From Brachyspira hyodysenteriae ATCC 27164 (GTDB lineage Bacteria; Spirochaetota; Brachyspiria; Brachyspirales; Brachyspiraceae), in assembly GCF_001676785.2 (NCBI RefSeq), contig NZ_CP015910.2, positions 2,604,001-2,668,000 of the forward strand: a stretch of 64,000 nt of DNA, read 5' to 3'. Of the stretch, positions 18,602 to 28,303 are shown in pieces; the first letter of the stretch is position 1, and each line of letters starts with the position of its first letter. The notes under the pieces are model-generated. The model had not been told where the DNA came from. It did no database searches and worked only from the letters and a program-made list of their open reading frames with translations. The position numbers were made by a program, and so were the translations under genes.

Positions 18602-18633
18602 AAAGCCTCGCCTAAAAATAGACGAGGCTTTTT
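18602..18633. terminator. bidirectional terminator between oppA-like and tlyC
   Basis: AAAGCCTCG (18602-18610) pairs with CGAGGCTTT (18623-18631) around a 12-base loop; T-runs follow on the plus side and a TTTTTTATT stretch on the minus side. It lies between convergent genes. Confidence 0.9.
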
Positions 18634-18659
18634 ATATACTCATTTCTATAATAAAAAAA

Positions 18660-19466
18660 TTAATCTTTATTTTTTGCTGTATTATCTTTTTTTAATTTTT
18701 CTATTCTTATTTTAGTAACAATATTTCCGCTTTTACCAACTACAGTAAATGAATATCCATTATATTCTATATCCTCATTTCTTTTAGGAAGCCTGCCCAA
18801 ATATGAAAATAAAAATCCTCCAACTGTATCTGCCTCATCATCCGGTATAGGCGGAAGTATCTCATATTTATTAAAATCATCTATTCTAGTTCTTGCATCA
18901 ACTAAATATGTTCCATCATCATTGCTCTTTATTTCTTCGTCTTCTTCATCGTATTCATCTCTAATATCACCTATAATCTGCTCAAGCACATCTTCCATGG
19001 AAACAATACCAGAAAATCCGCCGTATTCATCAACAACCATAGCAATATGAATTTGCTTTTCTCTGAAATTTTTTAATAATTCCATTAATGAAATTGATAT
19101 TGGTACGAATAAAGGTTTATGTAGAATTTTTTTAAGTGAGAAATTTTTTTCTTCTGCATCAATCAAATCTTTTACATACAAAACCCCTACTATATCATCT
19201 ATGCCGTCTTTGTATACAGGAATTCTGGAATTTCTATCTCTATTAAAAGCCTTTATAACCTTATCATAAGAAGATTCCATAGGTATCATAACAACATCAA
19301 CCCTAGGCACCATTATTTCTCTTACGCTCTTTGATTTCAATTCTATAGTATTAGTTATAATTTCTCTTTCTGCTTCTGTTAATGCGGATAAATTTATATA
19401 ATTATTTTTTTCAGTATCACTATCTTTTTTTTTCACTATCTTAGATATTAATTTTTTTATTGGCAT
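18660..19466 (-). CDS. tlyC: TlyC-type CBS-domain protein (HlyC/CorC family)
   Basis: 268 residues, the length reported for the Brachyspira TlyC haemolysin. Two CBS domains are visible (VREIMVPRVDVVMIP to GVLYVKDLID; FVPISISLMELLKN to GIVSMEDVLEQIIGD), then an acidic linker and the CorC_HlyC C-terminal domain (DEADTVGGFLFSYLGRLP). There is no N-terminal DUF21 membrane domain. TlyC was described as a haemolysin in B. hyodysenteriae, but the family elsewhere acts in Mg/Co ion homeostasis, and the operon context (phoH, pgpH, ybeY) is housekeeping. I regard ion-linked function as more likely. ybeY lies 18 bases upstream. Confidence 0.9.
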   Translation of the reverse strand: MPIKKLISKIVKKKDSDTEKNNYINLSALTEAEREIITNTIELKSKSVREIMVPRVDVVMIPMESSYDKVIKAFNRDRNSRIPVYKDGIDDIVGVLYVKDLIDAEEKNFSLKKILHKPLFVPISISLMELLKNFREKQIHIAMVVDEYGGFSGIVSMEDVLEQIIGDIRDEYDEEDEEIKSNDDGTYLVDARTRIDDFNKYEILPPIPDDEADTVGGFLFSYLGRLPKRNEDIEYNGYSFTVVGKSGNIVTKIRIEKLKKDNTAKNKD

Positions 19467-19484
19467 TTTATATATATCCTTAAA

Positions 19485-19910
19485 TTATGATTTATTTTCT
19501 TTTATTGTTTTTATCACTTTTTTGTATAATTCCTTCATTTTCTTATTATTTTCCATTAATGATTTTCTAGTATAATTATGATGTATCCCTTTTAAATGAA
19601 GTATTGAATGAATGATTAATTTTAATACTGTCTTTTTTATTTTTTCATCACTATATCGAGTTACTACCCATTCATAAGAAATAACTATATCTCCGCCTTC
19701 ATTAATATCGCCCATAGGAAATGTAAGTACATCGGTAGCTTTATCTTTATTTCTAAACTGTCTATTAAGATTTTTTATATATTCATCATCACAAAAAAGT
19801 AAATTAACCTCGCCGTCAATATCAGCAGTTTTTGAGGAGTAATATAAAAAATATTTATAATATTTTATATTTATATCATAATCAGTTTCATTAAAAACAT
19901 TTACTTTCAT
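19485..19910 (-). CDS. ybeY: endoribonuclease YbeY
   Basis: 141 residues. HSILHLKGIHHN gives the HxxxHxxxxxH zinc motif of YbeY; ATDVLTFPMGD upstream is the second signature. It is involved in 16S rRNA 3' end maturation and ribosome quality control. The order phoH-pgpH-ybeY-corC/tlyC is a widespread bacterial operon, which supports the call. Six bases separate it from pgpH. Confidence 0.93.
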   Translation of the reverse strand: MKVNVFNETDYDINIKYYKYFLYYSSKTADIDGEVNLLFCDDEYIKNLNRQFRNKDKATDVLTFPMGDINEGGDIVISYEWVVTRYSDEKIKKTVLKLIIHSILHLKGIHHNYTRKSLMENNKKMKELYKKVIKTIKENKS

Positions 19911-19916
19911 AATATA

Positions 19917-22403
19917 TTATTTTTTAATAGTTTCTTTACTTTCCTTAGTTTCCTTAGTATCTTTACTATATTTTAATTCTTTTGCATCTTTTTCACCTTT
20001 ATGTTTCAAAGGTAATTTTTTAGCTATTTTATCTTTTATATTTTCTTTAATCTTTTCTACCTTTTTAGATTTTTTCTCATCTTTAATATCTTTGGCTATT
20101 TGTTTTTTAGAATCTTTTTCTTCTTTTTTATCTTCTTTCTTATCCTTTGTATCTTCTTTCTTTTCTTTTTCTTCTTTTTTACTTGATTCTTCTTCATTAT
20201 CATTATTTAATTCAGGGTATTTAATTCTTTCATGCAATGATGCTATTATCTGCTGGAATGATATCTTTTTAATTATCTCTATATCTTTTAAAGTAAGTCC
20301 GCTGTCGTTTAACTCTCCATTAGCCATTTTATCATCTACAATATGCTCTATAAGCATTTCTAAATCTTCTCTTCTAGGAGAATCTAAAGATCTGCTTGCT
20401 GCTTCTATAGAATCTAATATCATTAATATAGCAGTAATTTTTGACTGAGGTCTAGGTCCAGGATATGTGAATAAATTAACATCAACATCAGGATTTTCTT
20501 TTAAAGCTTCAACATAAAAATATTTTATTAAGCTTGTTCCATGATGTTCTTTAATTGCCGCAATAACCTCTTTTGGAAGTCTGTATTTTTTAGCTATTTC
20601 AACACCCAAACGAACATGAGCTTTTACTATTGAAGCAGAAAGAGTAGGCTTTAATTTATTATGTCTATTTTCTGTTTTATTTGTATTTTCTATATAATAG
20701 AGAGGATTCTCCATTTTTCCTATATCATGATAATATGCTGATACGCAGGCAAGTCTTGCATCTTCCCCTATCTCTTCAGCTATAGTTTCTACCAAATTTG
20801 CCATACTTATAGAATGGTGATATGTACCAGGAGCATTCATTTGAAGTTTTCTAAGCAAAGGATTATTCAAATCTGATAATTCCTGAAGTCTGAATATAGT
20901 TGCTGTTTCAAGTACATATTCTATAATAGGTAAAAATATCATAACAAGTATAGACTGAGTAAATCCGCTTATGAAGGCAAATATAAAAGTCAAATAATTT
21001 ATTTTTATATTATCATTTAATAATACACTTATCAAACACATTATGCTCAAATATGCCCCTATAAACAATCCGATGAAAATAATAGAATATCTATTATGTA
21101 TTTTCTTTGATAATATAGATGCAAGTACAGATATAACAAATAATGCTGATATTTCAAATAATCCTGCCTGTGCCACATTAGCAGCAAGTAAAGTTATACA
21201 TAATGTAATCATAGAAGATATTCCTCTTTTAGCCCCAAGCAAAGAGTTTATTATACTAAACATAGGAATGAATGTATATACATAAAAAGGAATATAAATA
21301 TCTAATAAGCTATAAGAAATATGATTATAAAATATATAAGTAATGCCAATTATTACAGCATACTCTATAGAAAACAGTATAAAATTTTTAAAACTTATAT
21401 AAAAAGGTATCTTATATCTTAACATTATAAATCCAATAAATGAAAAAAGAAGCAGAATAAATAAAGCCTGACCTATAAATATAGTTATATTATATCCACC
21501 AAAATTACTTCCGAATAGATTTCTAATTAATTCAGCTTTTTCTTCTGTTACTCTTTCTCCTACTGTTAAAATAGGAAAACCTTTTTTTATTAAATTATAA
21601 ACAGGATTTACATTATATTTTATAGTATTTATTTTTTCTCTAGTTTTTGAAGAGTTATATATTAAATTATCTCTTAAAAATGCATTTGCAATAGATGATA
21701 TAGAATTTATATGATTAATATTAAGATTTCTATATTTAGTACCTATCATTGAAGGCAGTTCTACTCTTAAATCTTCCAAAAAGAAAACTCTGTTTCTAGG
21801 AAGCAATTTCTCTTCAATTATGTAATTATCATAACTATATACGAATATACCATTATCCAATATCAAGCTCAATGTATCAGAACTTAAATTTCCTCTTGAT
21901 ATAATACCTACTCCGAATAATTCTTTAACTGTTTCTATTACTTTAGCTTCATATCCTATATTAAGATCATTAACTACAGCATTTGAAAATACAGATTTAT
22001 TTATAGGCTCATCATAAATAAGTAAAAATTGATTATACATCTCATCAATAGAAATATTATTATCATGAGATATTCTCATAAAAGAAAACATATTGCTTAT
22101 TTTAGATAAAGCTTCATATTCTATATTTTTAGGCATATCAAATACCGGAGATATAGTAGCTTCTGTATAATATAAAAGTTTTTCAGTTTCTTCTTTATTT
22201 TCATATCTTACATTCTGCTTTACTATAAAAGGCTCTGTAACTATATCGCCTACATTAGGGATATTAACCTTTTGCATATAAGTTGGGAAAACCAAAAATA
22301 GAGTAAAACAGTATAATAATATAGCTATACTTAATTGAAAAAATCTTTCTATATTTGGTGTTTTATTCAAAACAGATTTTACTATTTTTTTATTCGTATT
22401 CAT
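19917..22403 (-). CDS. 7TM-HD family phosphohydrolase (PgpH-like)
   Basis: 828 residues: an N-terminal membrane helix (about 22-45), a long extracytoplasmic 7TMR-HDED domain, seven membrane helices (about 300-480), then a cytoplasmic HD domain with APGTYHHSISMANLVE, YYHDIGKMENPLYY and IKEHHGTS. PgpH of this family hydrolyses c-di-AMP. The last 90 residues are an unusual, extremely Lys/Glu/Asp-rich tail (repeated KEDKKEEK-like), which is longer and more charged than in most relatives and probably disordered. It lies 37 bases after phoH in the same operon. Confidence 0.88.
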   Translation of the reverse strand: MNTNKKIVKSVLNKTPNIERFFQLSIAILLYCFTLFLVFPTYMQKVNIPNVGDIVTEPFIVKQNVRYENKEETEKLLYYTEATISPVFDMPKNIEYEALSKISNMFSFMRISHDNNISIDEMYNQFLLIYDEPINKSVFSNAVVNDLNIGYEAKVIETVKELFGVGIISRGNLSSDTLSLILDNGIFVYSYDNYIIEEKLLPRNRVFFLEDLRVELPSMIGTKYRNLNINHINSISSIANAFLRDNLIYNSSKTREKINTIKYNVNPVYNLIKKGFPILTVGERVTEEKAELIRNLFGSNFGGYNITIFIGQALFILLLFSFIGFIMLRYKIPFYISFKNFILFSIEYAVIIGITYIFYNHISYSLLDIYIPFYVYTFIPMFSIINSLLGAKRGISSMITLCITLLAANVAQAGLFEISALFVISVLASILSKKIHNRYSIIFIGLFIGAYLSIMCLISVLLNDNIKINYLTFIFAFISGFTQSILVMIFLPIIEYVLETATIFRLQELSDLNNPLLRKLQMNAPGTYHHSISMANLVETIAEEIGEDARLACVSAYYHDIGKMENPLYYIENTNKTENRHNKLKPTLSASIVKAHVRLGVEIAKKYRLPKEVIAAIKEHHGTSLIKYFYVEALKENPDVDVNLFTYPGPRPQSKITAILMILDSIEAASRSLDSPRREDLEMLIEHIVDDKMANGELNDSGLTLKDIEIIKKISFQQIIASLHERIKYPELNNDNEEESSKKEEKEKKEDTKDKKEDKKEEKDSKKQIAKDIKDEKKSKKVEKIKENIKDKIAKKLPLKHKGEKDAKELKYSKDTKETKESKETIKK

Positions 22404-22440
22404 AATTAATTAATACCTTTCAAAAAAATAAATTTTTTTA

Positions 22441-23394
22441 TTAATAATCAGCATTATCATAAGCCTCTAATATCTTAGAAACTAAATGATGCCTTATAAC
22501 ATCTTTCTTTTCAAAATGATGAAAACTAATGCCGTTTATATTGCTTAATATTTTCAAAGCATGTTCTAATCCTGACTGAGCATTTTTAGGCAAATCGCTT
22601 TGAGATATATCTCCTGTAACAACAACTTTAGATTTCTCACCTATTCTGCTTAAAAACATTTTCATCTGAGATATAGTAGTATTTTGTGCCTCATCTAATA
22701 TAATAAAAGATCTGCTTAAAGTTCTTCCCCTCATATATGCAAGAGGAGCTACTTCTATTTTACCCTCTTCAGTATATCTTGATATCATATCAGCAGATAT
22801 TATGCTATATAAAGCATCATAAACAGGACGCATATAAGGAGATATTTTTTCTTTAAAATCACCAGGCAAATATCCTAAACTCTCACCTGCCTCTACAACA
22901 GGTCTTGTTATAATAAGGCGTTCTATTTTTCCTTCGGCAAGTAAATTTATAGCATAAGCAACGGAAAGAAAAGTTTTACCAGTACCGGCAGCACCTGTAG
23001 AAAATATTATATCGCTTTTTTGCATCTTATAAAGGTATTCACCTTGTGATACAGTTTTCATTTCTATATTTCTGCCTAAATAAGGCAATTTTATTTTCAT
23101 CGATATAAATTTATTTTCTTTGTCATTATGAATACTGTCGGCTATATTAATAACTTTTTGTTCTGTTATTTCTGCAGATGAATTGTATAAATCTTTTAAA
23201 GTATATAAAACTTTTAAGGTGTCTTCTATTCTTACTAGATCACCTTTTATAGTTAATTCATTCCCTTTAGGATATATGGAAACATTAAATTTATTTTCTA
23301 ATATTTCAAGATGCTTATCTTCTATTCCGCATATAGATATAAAAGAATCAGTATCTTTGAATTTTACCTTATTATCTAAAATTTTGTTATTAAT
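22441..23394 (-). CDS. phoH: PhoH-family ATPase, start at a non-ATG codon
   Basis: The ATPase domain has STGAAGTGKTFLS (Walker A), RGRTLSRSFIILDEAQN (Walker B) and VVVTGDISQSDLP. The first ATG is at 23100, giving only 219 residues and starting in the middle of the fold. The same frame is open upstream to a stop at 23443-23445 and encodes a PhoH-like N-terminal domain (for example ISICGIEDKHLEILENKF and VRIEDTLKVLYTLKDLY). No ATG, GTG or TTG exists there. AAAGGA (23409-23404) precedes ATA (23397) and ATT (23394) by 6 and 9 bases; ATT gives 317 residues, the usual PhoH length. I therefore place the start at 23394. The exact codon is uncertain. Confidence 0.8.
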   Translation of the reverse strand: MNNKILDNKVKFKDTDSFISICGIEDKHLEILENKFNVSIYPKGNELTIKGDLVRIEDTLKVLYTLKDLYNSSAEITEQKVINIADSIHNDKENKFISMKIKLPYLGRNIEMKTVSQGEYLYKMQKSDIIFSTGAAGTGKTFLSVAYAINLLAEGKIERLIITRPVVEAGESLGYLPGDFKEKISPYMRPVYDALYSIISADMISRYTEEGKIEVAPLAYMRGRTLSRSFIILDEAQNTTISQMKMFLSRIGEKSKVVVTGDISQSDLPKNAQSGLEHALKILSNINGISFHHFEKKDVIRHHLVSKILEAYDNADY

Positions 23395-23445
23395 TATATT
23401 AAGTCCTTTATATAATTTAAAATACTTTACTTTTATAATATACTA

Positions 23446-23789
23446 AAATCATATCTATTGTCAACATTAACTAAAAAAAATATAATATTTTTTATAATAT
23501 AATTTAGACAAAAACAGCATATACTTACATATATATATTAAAAATCATATATCATAAAATATTATTGTACATTATTTTTATACACAATAATATTTCTTTA
23601 TTCATATAATCTAGTTTAATATCACTAAAAAATAAAATAATTTTAAATATAAAGTATAATACCATTGTAAATAAAAAATAAAAAAAATTATAAAAATATA
23701 TAGACTATTTTTTTTATTTATAGTAGTATATACTAGTTTAGTATATAGTTTAATTAAAGGATATAAAGTTATACTTTGATTTTAATATT
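23446..23789. other. AT-rich intergenic gap, divergent promoter region
   Basis: This 344-base stretch separates divergently transcribed phoH (-) and coaBC (+). It is over 85% A+T and no open frame or hairpin stands out. TATA-rich stretches near 23720-23745 may hold the coaBC promoter but I cannot assign boxes with confidence. Confidence 0.5.
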
Positions 23790-24998
23790 ATGAGAATTTT
23801 ACTTGCAATAACAAGCTCAATATCTGCATACAAAACTCCATTTCTTGTTAGTCATCTAAGGAAACAAGGACATAATGTCATTTGTGCAGTTACAAAAAAT
23901 GCACAAAATATGGTTGGCGTCAAAGCATTAGAAACTATGAGCGGCAATAAAGTGATAACAGATTTATGGCAGGAAGATGATATACTCAGACATATTCATA
24001 TTAACGAAGAAACAGATGTATTATTAATAGCCCCTGCCGATGTAAATATTATAGGAAAAATAGCAAATGGAATATGCGATGATGCAATAAGCACAATAGC
24101 ATGTGCATATACAAAAAAGAAATATTTTGCTCCTGCTATGAATCCTCATATGTGGTCTAATAAAGCAAATCAAAAAAATGTTAAATATCTAATAGAAGAA
24201 TTAAATTATGAATTAATACCGCCTGAAAGCGGAAATATGGCATGCAATGATGAAGGTGTTGGAAGGCTTGCCGATCTTGATACTATAATAAAAATAGTAA
24301 CTTCAAATAATGAATCACTAAAATATAATAATATCAGATTCACTATTACATCAGGAGCTACAATAGAATGGATAGATCCTATAAGATATATCACCAATAA
24401 TTCAAGCGGCAAGATGGGAGCTTCTATATATGAAGAAATATCTTCAAACGGAGGAATCTCTACATATATAGAGGGAAGTGTTAATGATAATTTAACTATA
24501 AAAAATAATGATAAAAAAATTAAAATAAATACCACTAAAGAATTGCAGGATAATGTATTAAATGAACTTGATAATACAGATATACTTATTATGGCTGCTG
24601 CTCCTTTAGATTTCAGACCTGCACAGGTTTTTGATAAAAAGGTAAAAAAGCACAATATAAATAGTATAGAATTAATAGAAAATGATGATATACTTGCATC
24701 TTCAAAAAATAAAAAGAAAAATGGAACATTAATAGTATCTTTTGCCGCAGAAACTGCTGAAAATGATGAGGAACTAAAAAATTATGCTGTAGATAAGATG
24801 AAAAGAAAAGATGCTGATATGATAGTGGCAAATAAAATAAAAGATGCTATAGGAAAAGATACTAATAAAATTACAATATTTTTTAAAGACGGAAGATTTA
24901 AATCATTTCCTCTTTTAAGTAAAAAAGAATGTGCTAAAGAAATAGTTTCTGAAGCTGTTTCAGAATGGAAGAAAAAAAATAACATTACGGGATTTTAA
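23790..24998 (+). CDS. coaBC: bifunctional phosphopantothenoylcysteine decarboxylase / phosphopantothenate-cysteine ligase
   Basis: 402 residues. The CoaC half (1-170) is an FMN flavoprotein with ITSSISAYK, the histidine in LRHIHI, APAMNPHMW and the catalytic-lid segment PESGNMACNDEGVGRL. The CoaB half has ITSGATIEWIDPIRYITNNS, AAPLDFRPAQVFDKKVKK and a nucleotide-binding VSFAAET. It turns 4'-phosphopantothenate into 4'-phosphopantetheine with CTP and cysteine. The ABC transporter ATPase starts 3 bases downstream, so they are co-transcribed though not functionally related in any obvious way. Confidence 0.94.
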   Translation: MRILLAITSSISAYKTPFLVSHLRKQGHNVICAVTKNAQNMVGVKALETMSGNKVITDLWQEDDILRHIHINEETDVLLIAPADVNIIGKIANGICDDAISTIACAYTKKKYFAPAMNPHMWSNKANQKNVKYLIEELNYELIPPESGNMACNDEGVGRLADLDTIIKIVTSNNESLKYNNIRFTITSGATIEWIDPIRYITNNSSGKMGASIYEEISSNGGISTYIEGSVNDNLTIKNNDKKIKINTTKELQDNVLNELDNTDILIMAAAPLDFRPAQVFDKKVKKHNINSIELIENDDILASSKNKKKNGTLIVSFAAETAENDEELKNYAVDKMKRKDADMIVANKIKDAIGKDTNKITIFFKDGRFKSFPLLSKKECAKEIVSEAVSEWKKKNNITGF

Positions 24999-25001
24999 AT
25001 A

Positions 25002-25709
25002 ATGAGCTACCTTTATGAAATAAAAGAAATTAGTAAGATATATGGTCATGGCGGAGGTGCTACACAGGCATTAAAATCTGTTAACCTTACAATAGAAGAA
25101 GGAAAACTTACTGCTATATTAGGACCTAGCGGTTCAGGAAAAAGTACTTTGCTTAATATATTAGGTGCTTTGGATAAGCCTACAAGCGGACAGGTATTAT
25201 TCTTGGGTGAGGATATTTCTCATTATAGTAATAAAAGATTAGCTAAATTCAGAAGAGAAAATATAGGATTCGTATTTCAAAGCTATAACTTACTTCCTAA
25301 CCTAACAGCTATAGAGAATGTTGAATTTTCTACTGAAATTACAGGACTTTCAAGAAGTAATGCAGAAGAAGCTTTAAAATTATTAGGACTTGAAAACAGA
25401 GTAAAACATTATCCTACAGAATTATCCGGAGGAGAACAGCAAAGAGTAAGTATAGCACGTGCCATAGCTAAAAAGCCTAAAGTAGTATTATGCGATGAGC
25501 CTACAGGAGCTTTAGATAATAAAACAGGAGTTATGGCTTTAAAAATACTTAGAGATCTAAACAGAAATTTAGGAACAAGCATCATACTTATTACACATAG
25601 TAAAGAAATAGCTAAAATGGCTGATACTGTTGTAAAAATTTTAAGCGGTGAAGTATTAGATAAATATGATGTGGCAAATCCTTTGAATCCTGAAGATATA
25701 GAGTGGTAA
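25002..25709 (+). CDS. ABC transporter ATP-binding protein (LolD/MacB-like)
   Basis: 235 residues. Walker A GPSGSGKST (near 42), Q-loop FVFQSYNLLPNLTAIENVE, signature ELSGGEQQRVSIARAI, Walker B VVLCDEPTGALD and an H-loop LITHSKEIA are all intact. The sequence type is that of the LolCDE/MacB/FtsE exporter class. The permease gene starts 7 bases downstream. These transporters export or extract lipoproteins, peptides or drugs; the substrate is unknown. Confidence 0.93.
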   Translation: MSYLYEIKEISKIYGHGGGATQALKSVNLTIEEGKLTAILGPSGSGKSTLLNILGALDKPTSGQVLFLGEDISHYSNKRLAKFRRENIGFVFQSYNLLPNLTAIENVEFSTEITGLSRSNAEEALKLLGLENRVKHYPTELSGGEQQRVSIARAIAKKPKVVLCDEPTGALDNKTGVMALKILRDLNRNLGTSIILITHSKEIAKMADTVVKILSGEVLDKYDVANPLNPEDIEW

Positions 25710-25716
25710 AATAATA

Positions 25717-28038
25717 ATGATAAATATAAAAACTAAACTATTATTTAGAAAAATAAATAAGCAGCTTGCTATATTTATGTCTGCTGTATTCATAGTAACA
25801 TTGGCTGTACTTTTCTTCGTTGCTGTAAAAACAGTGTATAGAGATTTTAAACTATCAGCTGAAAATTATTTTGAAGAAAATACATTAGATGATTTAGTAT
25901 TATTCGGTATGTTTGATACCAATGATATAGAAACTCTTGAAGAAATGAAGGGCATTGATAAAGTTGTTGCTAAGCATAGATTTCAAGGAAAAATAGACAA
26001 TATTGATGCTATAATTTACGGTACTGATAATTCTGAAGATAAGATAAATAAGCCTTATGTATATGAAGGAAAATCTGAATTAAAGACTAATGAAATAGCA
26101 ATCAATAAAAATTTTGCAGAAGCTAATTCTTTAAAATTAGGCGATACTGTAGAAGTAGTATTTAATGATAAAACTAATTCATTTGTTATAGCAGCTTTAG
26201 TATCTTATCCTAATTATGTATTTTTATTTAAAGACGGAGCAAGTACTGCATCTGAAGCTAAAGATTTTGCGGTTATAGAAGTTCATGAGGATCATTTTAA
26301 TTATATACCTTATAATTCAATATATATAAAATATACTGAAGATGCTAATAAAGAAAATATTGAAAATTTAATAAGAATAAAATTAAAACAAAAAATATTC
26401 TTGTTTACAGACAGAGTTCAGTCAGTTAACTATGTGAACTATGAACAGACATTGCTTCAAATTGACTCTTTCTCATATATATGTCCTTCTATACTTCTTC
26501 TTATGGCAATACTTTTACTTTATATTATACAAAGAAGAAATGTTGCTGTAGAAAGAAAACAAATAGGTATAATGAAAGCTATAGGACTTACAGATTTTTC
26601 TATAATGTTTATGTATATCAAATATTCATTTTTAGTATCATTTTTTGGAATACTTTTAGCTTTTATTGCAAGCAATTTACTTTTGCCGCCGATATTTAAT
26701 GCATTAGGAAATATATTTGATATGCCTAATTTTAATCATCATACTTATGTTGATTTATGGATAATAGCTTCTTTGATTATATTATTCGTATGTATATTTT
26801 CTAATCTTTTGGCTGCAGTATCTATATTGAAATTAAATCCTGCTCAGTCTATGAGAGGAGAGCCTCCTAAAGGATCAGGTAAAAGTTTTGTAGAAAAATT
26901 ACCAATTTGGAATAAATTTTCTTTTAATACAAGATATGCTATAAAAAATGCATCAAGGAGCAAAACAAGATATTTAGCCTCTCTTTGGGGAATGTTTGCT
27001 GCTATAAGTATGACTATATTTGCTCAAGGGTTTAATAATTCATTTGACTATTTCTTATATAACTTATATGAAAAATTTGCTTTATACGATGTTGTTGCTA
27101 ATATAAATCCTACAAAATGGGAAGATAATTCTGATATATTTACTAATGAAGGCATTAAATATTATGATAAAGCAGCTATTTATCAAGCAAGATTATATCC
27201 TGCATTTGAGGATAATGCTGAAAGTTTATATATACCTGCTTTAATATACAAAGACAGTTTTTCTTCTATGGAAATACCTAATAATAATGAAAAAGAAGAT
27301 TCTGTAATGATTCCTAAATATTTAGCTGAAAAATTAAATATTAAAGAAAATGATTATATTGGAATAGAGTTATATACTTTAGGAAACAGTATTTCAAGAA
27401 GAGTTAAAGTAAGTAAATTTGTTGATCAGCAAGGTATGTTCTATGTATATATAGATAAAAAATTTGCTGAGGAAACATTTAAAATAAAGGATGTTTATAA
27501 CAGCATATTTATATCCACTAAAGATGATTTCACTAAAGAAGATATGAAAGATATATTGGATAAAAGTAAAGAGGTTTCATATTACAGTTTCAGAAATGAT
27601 GAATATGAGGCTTATAAAAATCAGATAGCTACTATATATTTATTAGTTCAAATACTTATATTCATAGCCTTCTTACTGGGTGCTACTTCTCTTTATGGTG
27701 TAGGAGTTATAACGCTTGCAACTAGAAGATATGAATTCACTCTTCTTAAAGTTATGGGATATACTACAAAGGAAATTATGATAGCATCTTTAAAAGAAAC
27801 TATCACTCAGATAATAGTTGCCATACCATTAGGAATAGCAGCAGGATATGGAATATTATATTTGGTAAAAAAACCTTTCTCAAGCAAATTATTTTCATTC
27901 GTTCCATATGTATATCAATCAAGCTATATACTTGCTATAGCATTGCTTATAACTGTAATATTCCTTGTATCTATAATGAGTGCTTATTATATAAACAGAT
28001 TGGATATGGTTGAAGGATTAAAGGATAGAGAAGAATAA
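25717..28038 (+). CDS. FtsX/MacB-like ABC transporter permease
   Basis: 773 residues in a duplicated arrangement: a helix at 18-40, a periplasmic domain (about 45-245), three helices (about 253-385), another helix-periplasmic domain (about 425-635) and three final helices (640-765). The FtsX pattern IGIMKAIGLTDFSIMFMYIKY and later FTLLKVMGYTTKEIMIASLK marks each half. It pairs with the ATPase immediately upstream. The double-FtsX layout resembles predicted lipoprotein or peptide exporters rather than MacB, which has a single four-helix unit. Confidence 0.9.
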   Translation: MINIKTKLLFRKINKQLAIFMSAVFIVTLAVLFFVAVKTVYRDFKLSAENYFEENTLDDLVLFGMFDTNDIETLEEMKGIDKVVAKHRFQGKIDNIDAIIYGTDNSEDKINKPYVYEGKSELKTNEIAINKNFAEANSLKLGDTVEVVFNDKTNSFVIAALVSYPNYVFLFKDGASTASEAKDFAVIEVHEDHFNYIPYNSIYIKYTEDANKENIENLIRIKLKQKIFLFTDRVQSVNYVNYEQTLLQIDSFSYICPSILLLMAILLLYIIQRRNVAVERKQIGIMKAIGLTDFSIMFMYIKYSFLVSFFGILLAFIASNLLLPPIFNALGNIFDMPNFNHHTYVDLWIIASLIILFVCIFSNLLAAVSILKLNPAQSMRGEPPKGSGKSFVEKLPIWNKFSFNTRYAIKNASRSKTRYLASLWGMFAAISMTIFAQGFNNSFDYFLYNLYEKFALYDVVANINPTKWEDNSDIFTNEGIKYYDKAAIYQARLYPAFEDNAESLYIPALIYKDSFSSMEIPNNNEKEDSVMIPKYLAEKLNIKENDYIGIELYTLGNSISRRVKVSKFVDQQGMFYVYIDKKFAEETFKIKDVYNSIFISTKDDFTKEDMKDILDKSKEVSYYSFRNDEYEAYKNQIATIYLLVQILIFIAFLLGATSLYGVGVITLATRRYEFTLLKVMGYTTKEIMIASLKETITQIIVAIPLGIAAGYGILYLVKKPFSSKLFSFVPYVYQSSYILAIALLITVIFLVSIMSAYYINRLDMVEGLKDREE

Positions 28039-28116
28039 TTAACAAATAAAATTATACAAATTTTTTATTCAAACACTTGACTTTTTTTTTGATTATTGTA
28101 TAATAATAATCACTTC

Positions 28117-28189
28117 GCTGGTGTAGCTCAATTGGTAGAGCAGCTGATTTGTAATCAGCCGGTTGCGGGTTCGAGTCCCATCACCAGCT
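28117..28189 (+). tRNA. tRNA-Thr (anticodon TGT)
   Basis: The cloverleaf is complete: acceptor GCTGGTG (28117-28123) with CACCAGC (28182-28188), D-arm GCTC...GAGC, anticodon stem GCTGA/TCAGC enclosing TTTGTAA (anticodon TGT at 28150-28152, reading ACA), variable CGGTT, and T-loop TTCGAGT. The T-stem has one C-A mismatch (28166/28180). CCA is not encoded. A T-run at 28192-28200 may end the transcript. Confidence 0.95.
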
Positions 28190-28303
28190 CATTTTTTTTT
28201 AACGTATTCATTTTTCAATAATTTCTCAATACTAAAAATATTTAATAATTAAATGATTCTATTTCGATAATATATTGCAAACTAATAGTTAGGATATGAT
28301 TGT

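Noticed and set aside
22441..23100. PhoH as a 219-residue protein from the first ATG
   Set aside because: The frame upstream encodes the missing N-terminal domain and has a Shine-Dalgarno at its start, so the shorter product is less likely.
23183..23446. 87-residue plus-strand frame
   Set aside because: It overlaps the upstream coding part of phoH on the other strand, which shows clear family resemblance.
23446..23789. Riboswitch upstream of coaBC
   Set aside because: The region is almost pure A/T with no conserved helices or known aptamer motifs that I can recognise.
28117..28303. Integration site of a mobile element at the tRNA-Thr gene
   Set aside because: No integrase and no duplicated tRNA 3' end were found nearby.
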